This document shows, one piece after another, positions 1 through 9,929 of a stretch of 40,668 bases of DNA (positions are counted from its first letter, which is position 1; each line of letters starts with the position of its first letter). The notes under the pieces were generated by a model that had not been told where the DNA came from, searched no databases, and worked only from the letters and a program-made list of their open reading frames with translations. The DNA is from Bryobacterales bacterium (lineage in GTDB: Bacteria > Acidobacteriota > Terriglobia > Bryobacterales > Bryobacteraceae), in NCBI GenBank assembly GCA_003136575.1, contig PLEX01000097.1, positions 69,013-109,680 of the forward strand, read 5' to 3'. Position numbers and translations under genes: made by a program.

Positions 1-1743
1 CTCGATTTCTCCAAACTTGAGGCCGGCAAAATCGAAGTGGACCCGGAGGATTTCTGCATCGATACCCTGACGGAGGAGACGGTGGAGTTTTTCTCCCGCC
101 CGGCCGCCGAGAAAAACCTGGAGCTGACATGTTTTGTCTCGTCAGATGTCCCGGCCTGGGTGAATGGCGACAAGGGCCGGCTTCGCCAGATACTCACCAA
201 TCTGATCGGGAACGCCCTCAAGTTCACCGAACGGGGCGAAGTGAACCTGCGGGTTCTCATGGCGGAGCAAGCGGAAGGCAGGCGTATGGTGCGCTTTGAA
301 GTGCACGATACGGGAATCGGCATTGCGCCCGACGTGCTCGGGAAGCTGTTCCAGGCATTCACGCAGGGCGATGGGTCGACTACGAGGAAGTACGGCGGAT
401 CCGGCCTCGGTCTCGCAATATCGCGCCGGCTGGCGGAATTAATGGGCGGCAGCGTCACCGCGGAGAGCGGCGGTTCGGGCTCGGTATTTACCCTGATTCT
501 CCCATTCGGCGAGCCGCTGGCGCCCAGGCCGGCCGAGACGGATTTCCGAGCCGAACTGGCCGGACTGCGGGTCCTCGTGGCGGATGACGTCGGGGCCAAC
601 CGGGCGATCGCGAGTCATCACCTGGAGTCGTGGCGCATGAAGGCGGACTGCGCGGAGAGTGGACCGGACGCGATTGCAAAGATTCGGGAGGCATCCCGAT
701 CCGGGCAGCCGTATAGCGTGGTCGTTCTGGATTTCGGTATGCCGGGGCTGAGTGGAATCGACGTGGCCCGAATCGTGGCGATGGACCCAGGTATCTCAGG
801 CACCCCGCTCGTCCTGTTATCGTCGTACGACGATCGCAAAGAATTGGCGGCTGCCCGGAAAGCCGGGATCCGGGTGTTGATGACGAAGCCGTTGCGCGAG
901 CAGGCGCTACGCAGGTCAATCGTCCGGGCGCTGCTTCCCCGGCACTCCGAACCGGCTTCCGTCCGACCGACGCGGCCTGAATTGGCCGCCTCGTCCTCGG
1001 CTGCCAAGACGCCGCACCTGTCGAACGGCCCAAAGCTGTTGCTGGTTGAGGACAATTCGGACAATCAAAAGCTGGCTGTGCGCCTGCTTGGGAAACACGG
1101 CTTCGTGTGCGACATTGCATCAAATGGCATGGAAGCTCTGGAAAAACTGGCCGTGGAGAGCTATCCTCTGATCCTGATGGATTGCCTCATGCCGCTCATG
1201 GACGGGTTTGAAACAACTGCGGCCATTCGGCTACGGGAGAGGGATCGGCCGAGCCGCACACCGATCGTGGCCATGACCGCTAACGCGATGGCCGAAGACC
1301 GCCAGCGATGTCTCGCGGCCGGCATGGACGATTATGTTTCCAAACCCTTCCATGAGGATACGCTGGTCGCCACGGTTCGGCGCTGGCTTGCGAACTCCGG
1401 GGAATCCCCCGTTCACGATGTCCCGGAGGATTCCGCGGCCGCGATAACCAGCCGAATTCGGATCTCCGCAATACCTGGTCTGGAGGAATTGATTCCTGGT
1501 TATCTGGACAGCCAGAGGTACAGCATCGAGGCCCTCGCACAGGCTGTGGAACGCGGCGATTTTTCCATAGCCAGAAAAATCGGGCACGGCATGAAGGGAT
1601 CGGGAGCGAGCTACGGATTCCCGGTCATCACCGAGCTGGGGGGCGAAATTGAGCAGTGCGCGATCGCGCAGGACGCCGCCGGGATCGCGAGGCACATCGC
1701 CGGCGTGAGCGACTTTCTGTCGAGACTTGAAGTGATCGGATGA
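1..1743 (+). CDS. Hybrid sensor histidine kinase, C-terminal part (HATPase-REC-REC-HPt), cut by window edge
   Basis: The frame is open from base 1 (LDFSKLEAGKIEVDPEDF), so the start lies outside the window; a GTG at 37 is internal. The first residues are the end of a HisKA dimerisation helix. A HATPase domain follows, with N box (LTNLIGNALKF), G1 (DTGIGI), F box (LFQAFTQGD) and G2 (GGSGLGLAI). Two receiver domains come next, with phospho-acceptor Asp codons at 730-732 (VVLDFGMPG) and 1180-1182 (LILMDCLMP). The second is the more canonical one (VEDN near its start, SKPF near its end). The C-terminal HPt domain has its His codon at 1585-1587 (KIGHGMKGSG). This is the BarA/TorS-type phosphorelay order, in which phosphate passes His-Asp-His to a separate regulator. 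The sensing domain and the partner regulator are not in the window. Confidence 0.95.
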   Translation, partial: LDFSKLEAGKIEVDPEDFCIDTLTEETVEFFSRPAAEKNLELTCFVSSDVPAWVNGDKGRLRQILTNLIGNALKFTERGEVNLRVLMAEQAEGRRMVRFEVHDTGIGIAPDVLGKLFQAFTQGDGSTTRKYGGSGLGLAISRRLAELMGGSVTAESGGSGSVFTLILPFGEPLAPRPAETDFRAELAGLRVLVADDVGANRAIASHHLESWRMKADCAESGPDAIAKIREASRSGQPYSVVVLDFGMPGLSGIDVARIVAMDPGISGTPLVLLSSYDDRKELAAARKAGIRVLMTKPLREQALRRSIVRALLPRHSEPASVRPTRPELAASSSAAKTPHLSNGPKLLLVEDNSDNQKLAVRLLGKHGFVCDIASNGMEALEKLAVESYPLILMDCLMPLMDGFETTAAIRLRERDRPSRTPIVAMTANAMAEDRQRCLAAGMDDYVSKPFHEDTLVATVRRWLANSGESPVHDVPEDSAAAITSRIRISAIPGLEELIPGYLDSQRYSIEALAQAVERGDFSIARKIGHGMKGSGASYGFPVITELGGEIEQCAIAQDAAGIARHIAGVSDFLSRLEVIG

Positions 1744-1988
1744 AGTGCCCGCCAGCGGATTCCGGCGATGCGCAAGACCGCCGGACGCGGCGCGAGACAT
1801 CGGCGGATCATCCGTTCAGCCGCGTGCCGCGGCGTCACTAGCGCGCGCTCATCCGGCGGGAATCCCAACAGGGGTGCGGGGATTGGCGAAACGACGTGTG
1901 TCTAACGAGGCTCCGCCTCAGACCGACGAGACGTATTTTCGGTGACGTCGGAGATGGCGGATAATCCGAGAGTTGGCTCCGATCGAGC

Positions 1989-2011
1989 AGGGAACCGGAA
2001 ACCGGTTCCCT
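1989..2011. repeat. Inverted repeat, 10-bp arms, 3-nt loop
   Basis: AGGGAACCGG and CCGGTTCCCT pair perfectly around AAA. A T-run does not follow on the plus strand, so it is not a textbook intrinsic terminator for the kinase gene, which ended about 245 nt upstream. It may be a REP-like element or belong to the leader of the pseudogene that starts at 2069. Confidence 0.7.
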
Positions 2012-2015
2012 CATT

Positions 2016-2039
2016 GGACCACTATGCGGTGAGTGGTCC
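2016..2039. repeat. Inverted repeat, 7-bp arms, 10-nt loop
   Basis: GGACCAC (2016-2022) pairs with GTGGTCC (2033-2039). It lies 4 nt after the preceding hairpin and 29 nt before the pseudogene ATG. Tandem hairpins at this spacing could act on transcription or mark an insertion boundary; the function is unknown. Confidence 0.6.
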
Positions 2040-2068
2040 CGAAGAACCGGAGTCGACCGGAGCCGAAA

Positions 2069-2479
2069 ATGAGCGTACCACGCAGTGTTGCCGAAGTGCT
2101 GAACGAGCACGTCACCCTGGAAGTGGAAGGGATCGACCGGAGAAATTCAAACAAACCGGAAGGTGTGGTGGCATCGGTAAAAGCGCAGGAGAAGATGACG
2201 GTCTTTCGCACCGAACGGGCAGAGGAGCGAAACCACCGGCGCAACGTACCCGTGGCTGGTGCGTTCGCCAGCTATGGTCAACCAGCTTTACATCTACCGC
2301 GTGGACCGCGACTTCGGCCCCTTCTTTCTGAAGTTCAGCAGCTATTTTCCCTGCACGGCCAAGCTGTGCATCAACGGTCACGAGGAAGAAGAACATCGGC
2401 TTTGAGGCACTGGACAACGGAGTGCTGAGCTGCGACGACCCGAAAAAACTGCAAGCCATCTGCGACGGGTTCAGCGCGG
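2069..2479 (+). pseudogene. Broken conserved hypothetical gene, remnants in three frames
   Basis: Protein-like segments follow one another in all three plus frames. From ATG 2069 one frame reads MSVPRSVAEVLNEHVTLEVEGIDR, then KAQEKMTVFRTER. From about 2244 a second frame reads TYPWLVRS, then VDRDFGPFFLKFSSYFPCTA, and stops. From 2398 a third reads GFEALDNGVLSCDDPKKLQA and CDGFSAE, after which similarity to anything coherent ends. I recall a longer protein family with these blocks in the same order in environmental and acidobacterial genomes, but I cannot name its function. Compared with that recollection, the part between EGIDR and KAQEK is largely deleted. Two frame changes and a lost C-terminus make it non-functional. 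Confidence 0.75.
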
Positions 2480-2481
2480 AA

Positions 2482-2590
2482 CGTGCGTTTACCGATCATG
2501 CTGAAGCCCTGACAGGCCGCTCCCCCGAACAGAACGCCTGGTGGCAGAACTGCAGGGCGTCCTTCTTCGTTTTCGAGAATGTTCAACCCG
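2482..2590 (-). pseudogene. Possible fragment of a DNA cytosine-5 methyltransferase (motif IV)
   Basis: The minus strand reads VLFGGAACQGFSMIGKR, very close to the catalytic motif IV of Dcm-type C5 methyltransferases (GGPPCQGFS followed by a GKR turn). The two prolines are alanines here. No other methyltransferase motif is visible on this strand, so at best this is a scrap. The plus strand of the same DNA reads FFVFENV, which resembles motif VI (ENV) of the same enzymes. Both cannot be inherited from one gene without an inversion, so chance must be considered. Confidence 0.3.
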
Positions 2591-2644
2591 CTCCGGGGAG
2601 TGAGTCATCGTCAGATTGTAGCAATCGGCGTCGTCCTAATTTAA

Positions 2645-3799
2645 TTAAAGTGAAGGGTCGATGGATCGCCGATCCCCAACGGCACTCGCCCCGACGGCGC
2701 CCGACAAGACATCTTCGTAATAGCGCTCGTATTGTGGGATCAGGCTCTCGGTGCTGAAGCGGTCGACCGCGGCTTTGCGCGCCGCCGTCGCCATGCTGGC
2801 GTGCAAGGCCGAGTCCATCAACAGCTCCGCGGTTCGAGCCGCCAGACGCTCGATATCGCTCACGGATTCGAGGCATCCATCCACTCCATCCGTAATCAGC
2901 TCCGGCACGCCGCCGACCCGCGTGGCGACGGGAACCACGCCGCACGCCATCGCTTCAAGCGCCGCCAGTCCAAACGATTCCATCTCGCTCGGCATCAGCA
3001 GAACGTGCGCCTTGCGGATCAACCGCTCCACGTGATTCTGCTTGCCCAGGAACTCAACGCTGTTCCGCACGGCAAGCTGCGCGGCGAGATGCTCGGCCGG
3101 GCCGCGTTCCGGTCCATCGCCGGCCATTAGCAAACGCGCATCCACAGTCTTGCGCACCTCGGCCAGAATACGGACGCAATCGAGCACGCGCTTGACGGGA
3201 CGGAAATTCGAGAGGTGAATGAGCGTTGGCTGCACGCTTTTCTCTTCCGGGGCCGGAGAGTAGGTGTCGCAATTGACGAAGTTATGAATCACGCGGATTT
3301 CGTTCCGCACTCCGAAGGTCTTCACCGTGTCGCTGCGCAGATCGTTGCTGATGGCCGTGATGCCATCGGACTGTTCGATCGAGAATTTCGTGATCGCGAA
3401 ATACGACGGGTCCACGCCGACCAGCGTGATATCGGTCCCGTGCAGCGTCGTGATGTACGGCAGCCGCCGGCGCGGAGCGAGCATCTGCCTGGCCAGCATA
3501 GCCGCGATGGAGTGCGGAATCGCGTAATGCACGTGGAGCAGATCCAGCTGGTAAGTTTCCGCCACGTCGGCCATGCGCGATGCAAGCGCCAGGCAGTAAG
3601 GCGGGTACTGGAAGAGCGGATAGTTCGAAACCTCGACTTCGTGATAGTGGATGCGCGGAATATTCGCGTCGAGCCGGATCGGATTGGCGTAGGTGATGAA
3701 GTGGACCTCGTGGCCGCGATTGGCGAGTTCAAGGCCCAGTTCCGTCGCGACAATGCCGCTGCCCCCGTAGGTGGGATAACATGTGATGCCGATTTTCAT
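2645..3799 (-). CDS. bshA: N-acetyl-alpha-D-glucosaminyl L-malate synthase (bacillithiol biosynthesis)
   Basis: This GT4 glycosyltransferase joins GlcNAc from UDP-GlcNAc to L-malate, the first step of bacillithiol synthesis in the cytoplasm. The 384-residue protein is close to the usual BshA length (about 375-380). The N-terminus MKIGITCYPTYGGSGIVATE carries the GGSG donor loop. Other family blocks are HVHYAIPHS, TTLHGTDITLVG, HNFVNCDTY, HLSNFRPVKR, and the C-terminal EMESFGLAALEAM, which holds the E-x7-E signature. GTLHGTD and SNFRPVKR are typical of BshA rather than of generic GT4 enzymes. It starts 21 nt after the exported methyltransferase and probably shares its transcript. The other bacillithiol genes (bshB, bshC) are not in the window. 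Confidence 0.93.
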   Translation of the reverse strand: MKIGITCYPTYGGSGIVATELGLELANRGHEVHFITYANPIRLDANIPRIHYHEVEVSNYPLFQYPPYCLALASRMADVAETYQLDLLHVHYAIPHSIAAMLARQMLAPRRRLPYITTLHGTDITLVGVDPSYFAITKFSIEQSDGITAISNDLRSDTVKTFGVRNEIRVIHNFVNCDTYSPAPEEKSVQPTLIHLSNFRPVKRVLDCVRILAEVRKTVDARLLMAGDGPERGPAEHLAAQLAVRNSVEFLGKQNHVERLIRKAHVLLMPSEMESFGLAALEAMACGVVPVATRVGGVPELITDGVDGCLESVSDIERLAARTAELLMDSALHASMATAARKAAVDRFSTESLIPQYERYYEDVLSGAVGASAVGDRRSIDPSL

Positions 3800-3820
3800 G
3801 ATGGATTCCGAAGGAGCCAG

Positions 3821-4363
3821 TTATCTGATGTACAGAAAGATGGTATGGCTTCGGCCGGTTCCGTCGTCGGGAACGGTAATGGTCTTCGCGGGCTTCCACG
3901 GACCCATTTCAAAATCGTGAGCGACGACGCGCGCGCCCTTCTTGAGTTGAAGATCCAGTAGCTGTGAGACCTTGACGTTCGCTTCCGGCCAGAGATAAAC
4001 GGTGACGACATCGGCGGAAGAGTAGTCCTGCTTCAGAAGATCGCCGTGTATAATGCGCGCGGTTTTTTGAAGGCCCGATTCGGCGATCCGGTCGGCGCTC
4101 GAAGCCGCCAGCGCATCGTCCAGTTCGATGCCGATGGCATTCGCTTTGTACTTGCTCGCCGCCGCGATCACGATGCGGCCATCGCCGGAACCGAGGTCGA
4201 AGAGCGTTTCGCCCGGTTTGAGCTGCGCCGCTTTCAGCATTTCGTCGACGACGATGTTGGGCGTCGGCAGATAGGGCGCTATGCTGCCGGGGGCGTCGCC
4301 GACCGGGGGCTGAGCGAAGAGTGCGATCGCTGCAATGGCGAGGAAAAAGGATAGACGACGCAT
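3821..4363 (-). CDS. SAM-dependent methyltransferase-fold protein with a signal peptide
   Basis: The start chosen is ATG 4363, two bases after the stop of the symporter gene; the longer open frame would run back into that gene. The 180-residue product begins with MRR and a hydrophobic stretch ending near FAQPPV, a likely cleavable signal peptide. A class I methyltransferase core follows: LFDLGSGDGRIVIAA is the SAM-binding motif I, GIELDD is motif II, and ADVVTVYLWPEANV is the post-II strand. The C-terminal block is VVAHDFEMGPWKPA. I recognise a widespread group of apparently exported methyltransferase-like proteins with this pattern; its substrate is unknown to me. SAM is not expected outside the cytoplasm, so either the leader is a membrane anchor facing inward or the fold does something else. 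Confidence 0.85.
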   Translation of the reverse strand: MRRLSFFLAIAAIALFAQPPVGDAPGSIAPYLPTPNIVVDEMLKAAQLKPGETLFDLGSGDGRIVIAAASKYKANAIGIELDDALAASSADRIAESGLQKTARIIHGDLLKQDYSSADVVTVYLWPEANVKVSQLLDLQLKKGARVVAHDFEMGPWKPAKTITVPDDGTGRSHTIFLYIR

Positions 4364-4365
4364 AT

Positions 4366-6117
<1,752 letters not shown>

Positions 6118-6441
6118 GCTGCGCCTCGAGTTGGGTTTCCCCCGGAATCGCGCGCTGACGGGTTCGAGGAAAACGACGCGCCACAAGCACGGCAGGCGGA
6201 ACCGCCTGCCCCACAAGGCGCAGGTCGAACGACTACGCCACGTAGCTGGTTCAAGTGCATCGCGGAGTTTTCAACCATGCGCGTGGATAATCCTGTGGAA
6301 AAGACCATTTTGGTACGCAAATCAGGCCCATAAATAACTACGATGCAACAGAGTGCTGCGACCTTCAGCAACTCACGCTCTTGTCGCATAACGGCATTTA
6401 TTCGCATATACATACCAGCCAATATCACCTGATTCTGGCGG
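6118..6441. other. Intergenic region with one palindrome, no gene seen
   Basis: This separates the symporter from the co-oriented phosphoribosyltransferase gene. Apart from the palindrome at 6191-6210 I see no convincing coding sequence. The 6270-6440 part is noticeably more AT-rich than the surroundings and probably holds the symporter promoter, but I cannot place -35/-10 boxes with confidence. Confidence 0.5.
6191..6210. repeat. REP-like palindrome, 9-bp arms, 2-nt loop
   Basis: GGCAGGCGG and CCGCCTGCC pair perfectly around AA, flanked by CAC/GTG-like sequence. Short GC-rich palindromes of this type are common between genes in Solibacter-like genomes (from memory). It sits just upstream of the start chosen for the symporter and supports the shorter gene model. 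Confidence 0.55.
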
Positions 6442-7056
6442 TTATATCCGTACCTTCTCCAGTGGTATTCCATTTCGGCACGCTTCACAGGAGGCTGCGT
6501 CGGCGTCATAACCGGCTTCCATGCGCGCCAGGTAGTACAAAGGTACTCCTTCAAAATTCGCCACGTTGGGATACGGCTCGTAAACGATACTCGCCACGGC
6601 GACCACCTGCGCGCCCGCGGCTTCGAGGAGTTTACGGAGGGCGACAAGGCGACCACCGGAGCGAATAATGTCGTCCACAAGGACAACGGGTTCGCCCTTG
6701 TCCGGCTGAATGTACTGGCGAAAGCGGCCGGGTTTGCCGTCGGGGCCGTCTTCCGCCCAATAGACCTGTCTGGCCCTGAGAGCCTCGCACACACCGAAGG
6801 CGACGGGCAAACCGCCTGGAGCGGGGGAGACGATGGACAGTTCCGGAATCATTGCCCGGAGTTCGGAGTTGGCTCTGAGAAGACGGCTGAGGCCTACGCT
6901 CAGCGTTTTGGCATGCTGGTAGTAGCGCATTGCCAACGGCACCTGGAGGTATTGGGTGGAGTGGAGTCCGTTAGGGTATTCGAAATGGCCTTCGCGCAGA
7001 GCGCCGGTGTCGCGAAGTATGCCGGTGACGTCTTCCTGGCTGGGTAAGAGTTGCAT
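6442..7056 (-). CDS. Orotate phosphoribosyltransferase-like protein
   Basis: A 204-residue type I PRTase. The N-terminal block REGHFEYPNGLHSTQYLQ matches the GHF-x4-G-x-HS-x2-Y pattern of PyrE enzymes. The PRPP-binding motif is VVLVDDIIRSGG, and SPAPGGLPVAFGVCEAL corresponds to the loop before the flexible lid. Start ATG 7056 is preceded by GGAGG about 10 nt away; the longer frame back to 7188 adds residues unlike the family. PyrE makes OMP from orotate and PRPP in pyrimidine synthesis. The C-terminal tail with CEAC is not standard PyrE, so it may be a paralogue with another base as substrate. No other pyrimidine gene is nearby, so I leave the symbol open. Confidence 0.82.
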   Translation of the reverse strand: MQLLPSQEDVTGILRDTGALREGHFEYPNGLHSTQYLQVPLAMRYYQHAKTLSVGLSRLLRANSELRAMIPELSIVSPAPGGLPVAFGVCEALRARQVYWAEDGPDGKPGRFRQYIQPDKGEPVVLVDDIIRSGGRLVALRKLLEAAGAQVVAVASIVYEPYPNVANFEGVPLYYLARMEAGYDADAASCEACRNGIPLEKVRI

Positions 7057-7686
7057 AATGCCTCGCCCTCCAGAATAGTCGAAAACCAAACGCATGGCGA
7101 ATCGGAGGGGAGTCGGTCGCGAAACGATAATCGGGGCAGGCCGGCGTTTTTGGGGGTGGGACACGCCATCCCACAGTTCCAGCGACAAAAAAATGAGTGG
7201 AGGACTGCCGGGGGAGCGCGGATTCGGAATTGACCAACTCGCTGGGGTAGGGGCGTGTTGGGGAGGGATATTGTTCCAGGATTCCGCTCAGCAGAACTCC
7301 ACTCAATTATGTAAGCGTAAAATCCTGGACAAAACTGCAACAACCGGGCGATTTTTTTTGAGGTCTTTCGGGCGCGCGCCCAAATGCCGAAAACCTCGAA
7401 TGGACCAGCTTAACAAAAGACCGCGGATCGGTCGACCAATCGGCGCCGGACTGGTTGATGCCGACGCCGCCGGAGGCGAAGTGGCGATGGATTGCCGGTC
7501 CGGGGAAGGGCCATTCTGCCCTCCTTGAGTGGGGCAGGGTCCGCCAGCATGGTGCCTGGAGAGGATTCATGCGTCGCGCCAGCGCTCGAAAAAAATGCGT
7601 CATAACCGTTTGCGCCTGCTCCGCGAATTATCCTGTGAATGGCTATTTCCGCCGTCTGCCGGGCAGTCGCTCTGGAAAAGCCGATT
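7057..7686. other. Long divergent intergenic region, no gene seen
   Basis: This 630-nt stretch lies between the divergent PyrE-like and DUF1223 genes. Open frames here lack family-like features. It holds a short hairpin (GTGGGA 7156-7161 with TCCCAC 7169-7174) and a run of eight T at about 7353-7360 not preceded by a clear stem. Promoters of both flanking genes should be here, but I cannot place them. Confidence 0.45.
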
Positions 7687-8484
7687 ATGAGGACCATAAG
7701 AAACCTGTTCGTCGCCGTGACAGTCTTGTGCGGTATCGTCGCGACCGCTGTTTTCGCCGGATCAACGACCACTTCGGAATCCGTTCAACCGAACCGGACT
7801 CGCGTTTCCGTGTTGCTGGAGCTGTTCACATCCGAAGGATGCTCCAGTTGCCCGCCCGCCGACCGTCTGCTCGAATCGCTGGACCGCCAGTCGCCGGCCG
7901 ACGCCGACGTGATTGTATTGAGCGAGCATGTGGACTACTGGAATTATCTTGGTTGGTCCGATCCGTATTCGTCGGCGTTCTTCAGCGGACGCCAGCGAAA
8001 ATATGCGGATCGCCTGGGGGCGACGGTGTATACGCCCCAACTCGTGGTGGACGGGCATATTCAGACGCTGGGAAGCGACCGGCTGGAAGTGACGGAGGCG
8101 ATTTCGCGATCGGCGCAGATGCCCAAGCTGCCGATGTCGGTACGGGCGACACGATCTGCCGCAGGCGGCAGCATTCGCGTGGAGGCGAACAGCGGCGGAA
8201 AAGACGCGGACCTCTATATCGCCATTGCCACCGATCATGCCCGGTCACAGGTTACTCGCGGAGAAAACGGAGGGCATTTCCTCAGCCACGTCGCCGTCGC
8301 GAGGGCTATCGTCAGAGTGGGTAAATGGGACGGCACAGGATTGGCCGGCCGCGACGTATCGATCATGGCGAAACAATACCCGGCGGCGTTTGGCGGAGTT
8401 ACGCCGGGCGACATCCGTGTCGTCGCCATCCTTCAGGATCCGCAGTCGGGCCGAATCCTGGGAGTAGCCCAAACGCGGTTGTAG
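7687..8484 (+). CDS. DUF1223 family exported thioredoxin-like protein
   Basis: The 265-residue protein starts at ATG 7687 with a signal peptide (MRTIRNLFVAVTVL...AVFAG). The mature part opens with the family signature VLLELFTSEGCSSCPPADRL, a thioredoxin-like fold with a CxxC pair (C-S-S-C). Further DUF1223 blocks are LSEHVDYWNYLGWSDPYSS, VYTPQLVVDGH and GHFLSHVAVARAI. An open frame extends 16 codons upstream, but the signal peptide argues for ATG 7687. The biochemical role of DUF1223 is not established; a periplasmic redox or metal-related function is a guess from the CxxC motif. It stands alone, followed by the convergent STAS gene. Confidence 0.9.
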   Translation: MRTIRNLFVAVTVLCGIVATAVFAGSTTTSESVQPNRTRVSVLLELFTSEGCSSCPPADRLLESLDRQSPADADVIVLSEHVDYWNYLGWSDPYSSAFFSGRQRKYADRLGATVYTPQLVVDGHIQTLGSDRLEVTEAISRSAQMPKLPMSVRATRSAAGGSIRVEANSGGKDADLYIAIATDHARSQVTRGENGGHFLSHVAVARAIVRVGKWDGTGLAGRDVSIMAKQYPAAFGGVTPGDIRVVAILQDPQSGRILGVAQTRL

Positions 8485-8583
8485 ATCCGCCCGCGGTTTC
8501 CGGTTAGTGGCTCGCCCGCAGGCATCTTTGCGGCAGCGCAGGAAAAGCGCGACGCGGCAACGCTTTCGCGGCCAATACAAAAT

Positions 8584-8610
8584 GCCGGGTCCGCCATTCA
8601 CGAACCCGGC
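8584..8610 (-). terminator. Probable intrinsic terminator of the STAS gene
   Basis: On the minus strand GCCGGGT and ACCCGGC form a 7-bp stem around a 13-nt loop and are followed by ATTTTGTATT. It lies 28 nt after the STAS stop codon. The T-tract is short, so termination may be partial. Confidence 0.6.
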
Positions 8611-8637
8611 TGCATTCAAAAAGACCGACAGTCAGGC

Positions 8638-8982
8638 TTAAGCGAAGCTGCGGACGGCGTGGGCTTCTTCTTCATGCACGTCGAACACCGTGTACAGCTT
8701 GGTGATCTGCAACAGGTCTTTGACACGCTTGGTCAGACCCAGCAGCTTCAACGTTCCGCCCGCATTGGCGACCGTCGTAAAACCGGAAACGAGTTCGCCG
8801 ATCCCCGAACTGTCGATGTACGTCACATCGCTCAGGTTCAGCAGTACTTTCTTCTTTCCGGCCGCGACCAGATCGCGCAGGGTATCGCGCATTGCGCTCG
8901 ACCCTTCGCCCAGTGTAATCCGGCCGGATACATCCACCACAGTCACGTCACCCACTTCGCGGGTATTCAGTTTAGCGCTCAC
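8638..8982 (-). CDS. STAS-domain anti-sigma factor antagonist (SpoIIAA/RsbV type)
   Basis: A 114-residue single STAS domain. The chosen start is GTG 8982 with GGAGG 9 nt upstream; the open frame upstream of it has no domain character. The core VTVVDVSGRITLGEG and VTYIDSSGIGELV are the family hallmarks. The Ser of IDSSG is the one normally phosphorylated by an RsbW-type kinase. In partner switching the unphosphorylated form binds the kinase and frees a target, classically a sigma factor. The matching kinase gene lies 117 nt upstream on the same strand. No sigma factor of the sigma-B class or PP2C phosphatase is adjacent, so the output is unknown. Confidence 0.93.
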   Translation of the reverse strand: MSAKLNTREVGDVTVVDVSGRITLGEGSSAMRDTLRDLVAAGKKKVLLNLSDVTYIDSSGIGELVSGFTTVANAGGTLKLLGLTKRVKDLLQITKLYTVFDVHEEEAHAVRSFA

Positions 8983-9099
8983 TACAATTGCCTCCCAGCA
9001 TGATTCGCATCGCCGCCTCAGCGGCCAAAAATCCGCAAGCCGCGACCAGCGGCCATGACCCACAAGCCGCCGTCATAGCGGCCGAGAATCGCCTGCGCG

Positions 9100-9540
9100 T
9101 CATCCGCGCGGAGCGAAGCTCTTCACCATTGTCACTTCCGTGCCCGACGGGGACGCCTTTTGCACCTTGACGTCGTCCATAAAAGCCCCCATTAAGAACA
9201 GTCCGCGACCGGAATGCCGCAGGATATTCGTCTCATCCAGCGGATCCGGAACCCGTTCGGCTTCGAAGCCTTCTCCCTGATCCAAAATCCGAATAGTAAA
9301 CTCGCTCGCCGACCTTGTCACGCGAACATGCACGCGCTTGTTCTTGTTGTAGCGGTTGCCGTGAACCACGGCATTCACCATACACTCGCGGACCGCCATC
9401 CCGATACCGTGCTGGTCGTCTTCGCCGAAACCCGCCTCGGCTGCGGCGCCGAGGATATCCGCTTCGGCCACGTCCACGCTCTCCAAAGACGACGCGTAGT
9501 CGCGGTCGAGTATTCCGATTGATCCAGTATCCGAAGCCAT
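9100..9540 (-). CDS. Anti-sigma regulatory serine kinase (RsbW/SpoIIAB-like ATPase)
   Basis: The 146-residue protein is a GHKL/HATPase_c_2 kinase. The N box ECMVNAVVHGNRYNKNKR, the G1-like ILDQGEGFE and the G2 block HSGRGLFLMGAFMDDV are all present. Such proteins phosphorylate the Ser of a STAS antagonist and bind a sigma factor or other target. The downstream STAS gene is the obvious substrate. Start ATG 9540 gives a typical length. About 40 % of the 117-nt gap to the STAS gene is in GGCC-rich sequence with no gene. The pair is a common stand-alone cassette in Acidobacteria and other non-Firmicutes; it need not regulate sigma-B. Confidence 0.92.
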   Translation of the reverse strand: MASDTGSIGILDRDYASSLESVDVAEADILGAAAEAGFGEDDQHGIGMAVRECMVNAVVHGNRYNKNKRVHVRVTRSASEFTIRILDQGEGFEAERVPDPLDETNILRHSGRGLFLMGAFMDDVKVQKASPSGTEVTMVKSFAPRG

Positions 9541-9877
9541 GTCTTAAAAACAGCGTGGAACTGAAACCTTAACACAAAACACCCCCCGCGCGAAAGTCGT
9601 TTGGCGAAATCAGATGCCTTTCCGAATCCTGGGGCCAAGACAAAAAGCCAGTCACAAGAATTTTGCATATTGTTTTCAATGAGTTACGTATCCAGCTCGA
9701 TTTCCGTGTTTTAGATTTGAATTGCGATCCGGTACGGCGACGGAGAGCGGAAAGCGACAAGATGACTGGAACTGGTGGTTGCGATCCCACGGGCGGTCTC
9801 GGGGACGTATTACACTTCATTCTGCGTTTCTTCGGTTTCTAATTATGCGTCCACAGAGCGCATCGCCAATAACAATA

Positions 9878-9895
9878 ACCGGACTTTAGTCCGGT
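9878..9895. repeat. Palindrome ACCGGACT-TT-AGTCCGGT
   Basis: Perfect 8-bp arms around TT. It lies 19 nt before the possible -10 box of the CHAT operon, where an operator could sit. Hairpins of the form GGACT-AGTCC also occur as dispersed repeats in related genomes (from memory), so it may be a REP-type element instead. Confidence 0.5.
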
Positions 9896-9929
9896 GGGGG
9901 CTGCGCGCCACCCTATACTCTGATAGACT

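Larger units (their letters stand above)
1744..2068. other. Intergenic stretch with two tandem hairpins
   Basis: I see no gene here. Near its right end lie two perfect inverted repeats (1989-2011 and 2016-2039), entered separately. The rest shows no recognisable promoter, RNA gene or coding segment. Confidence 0.5.
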
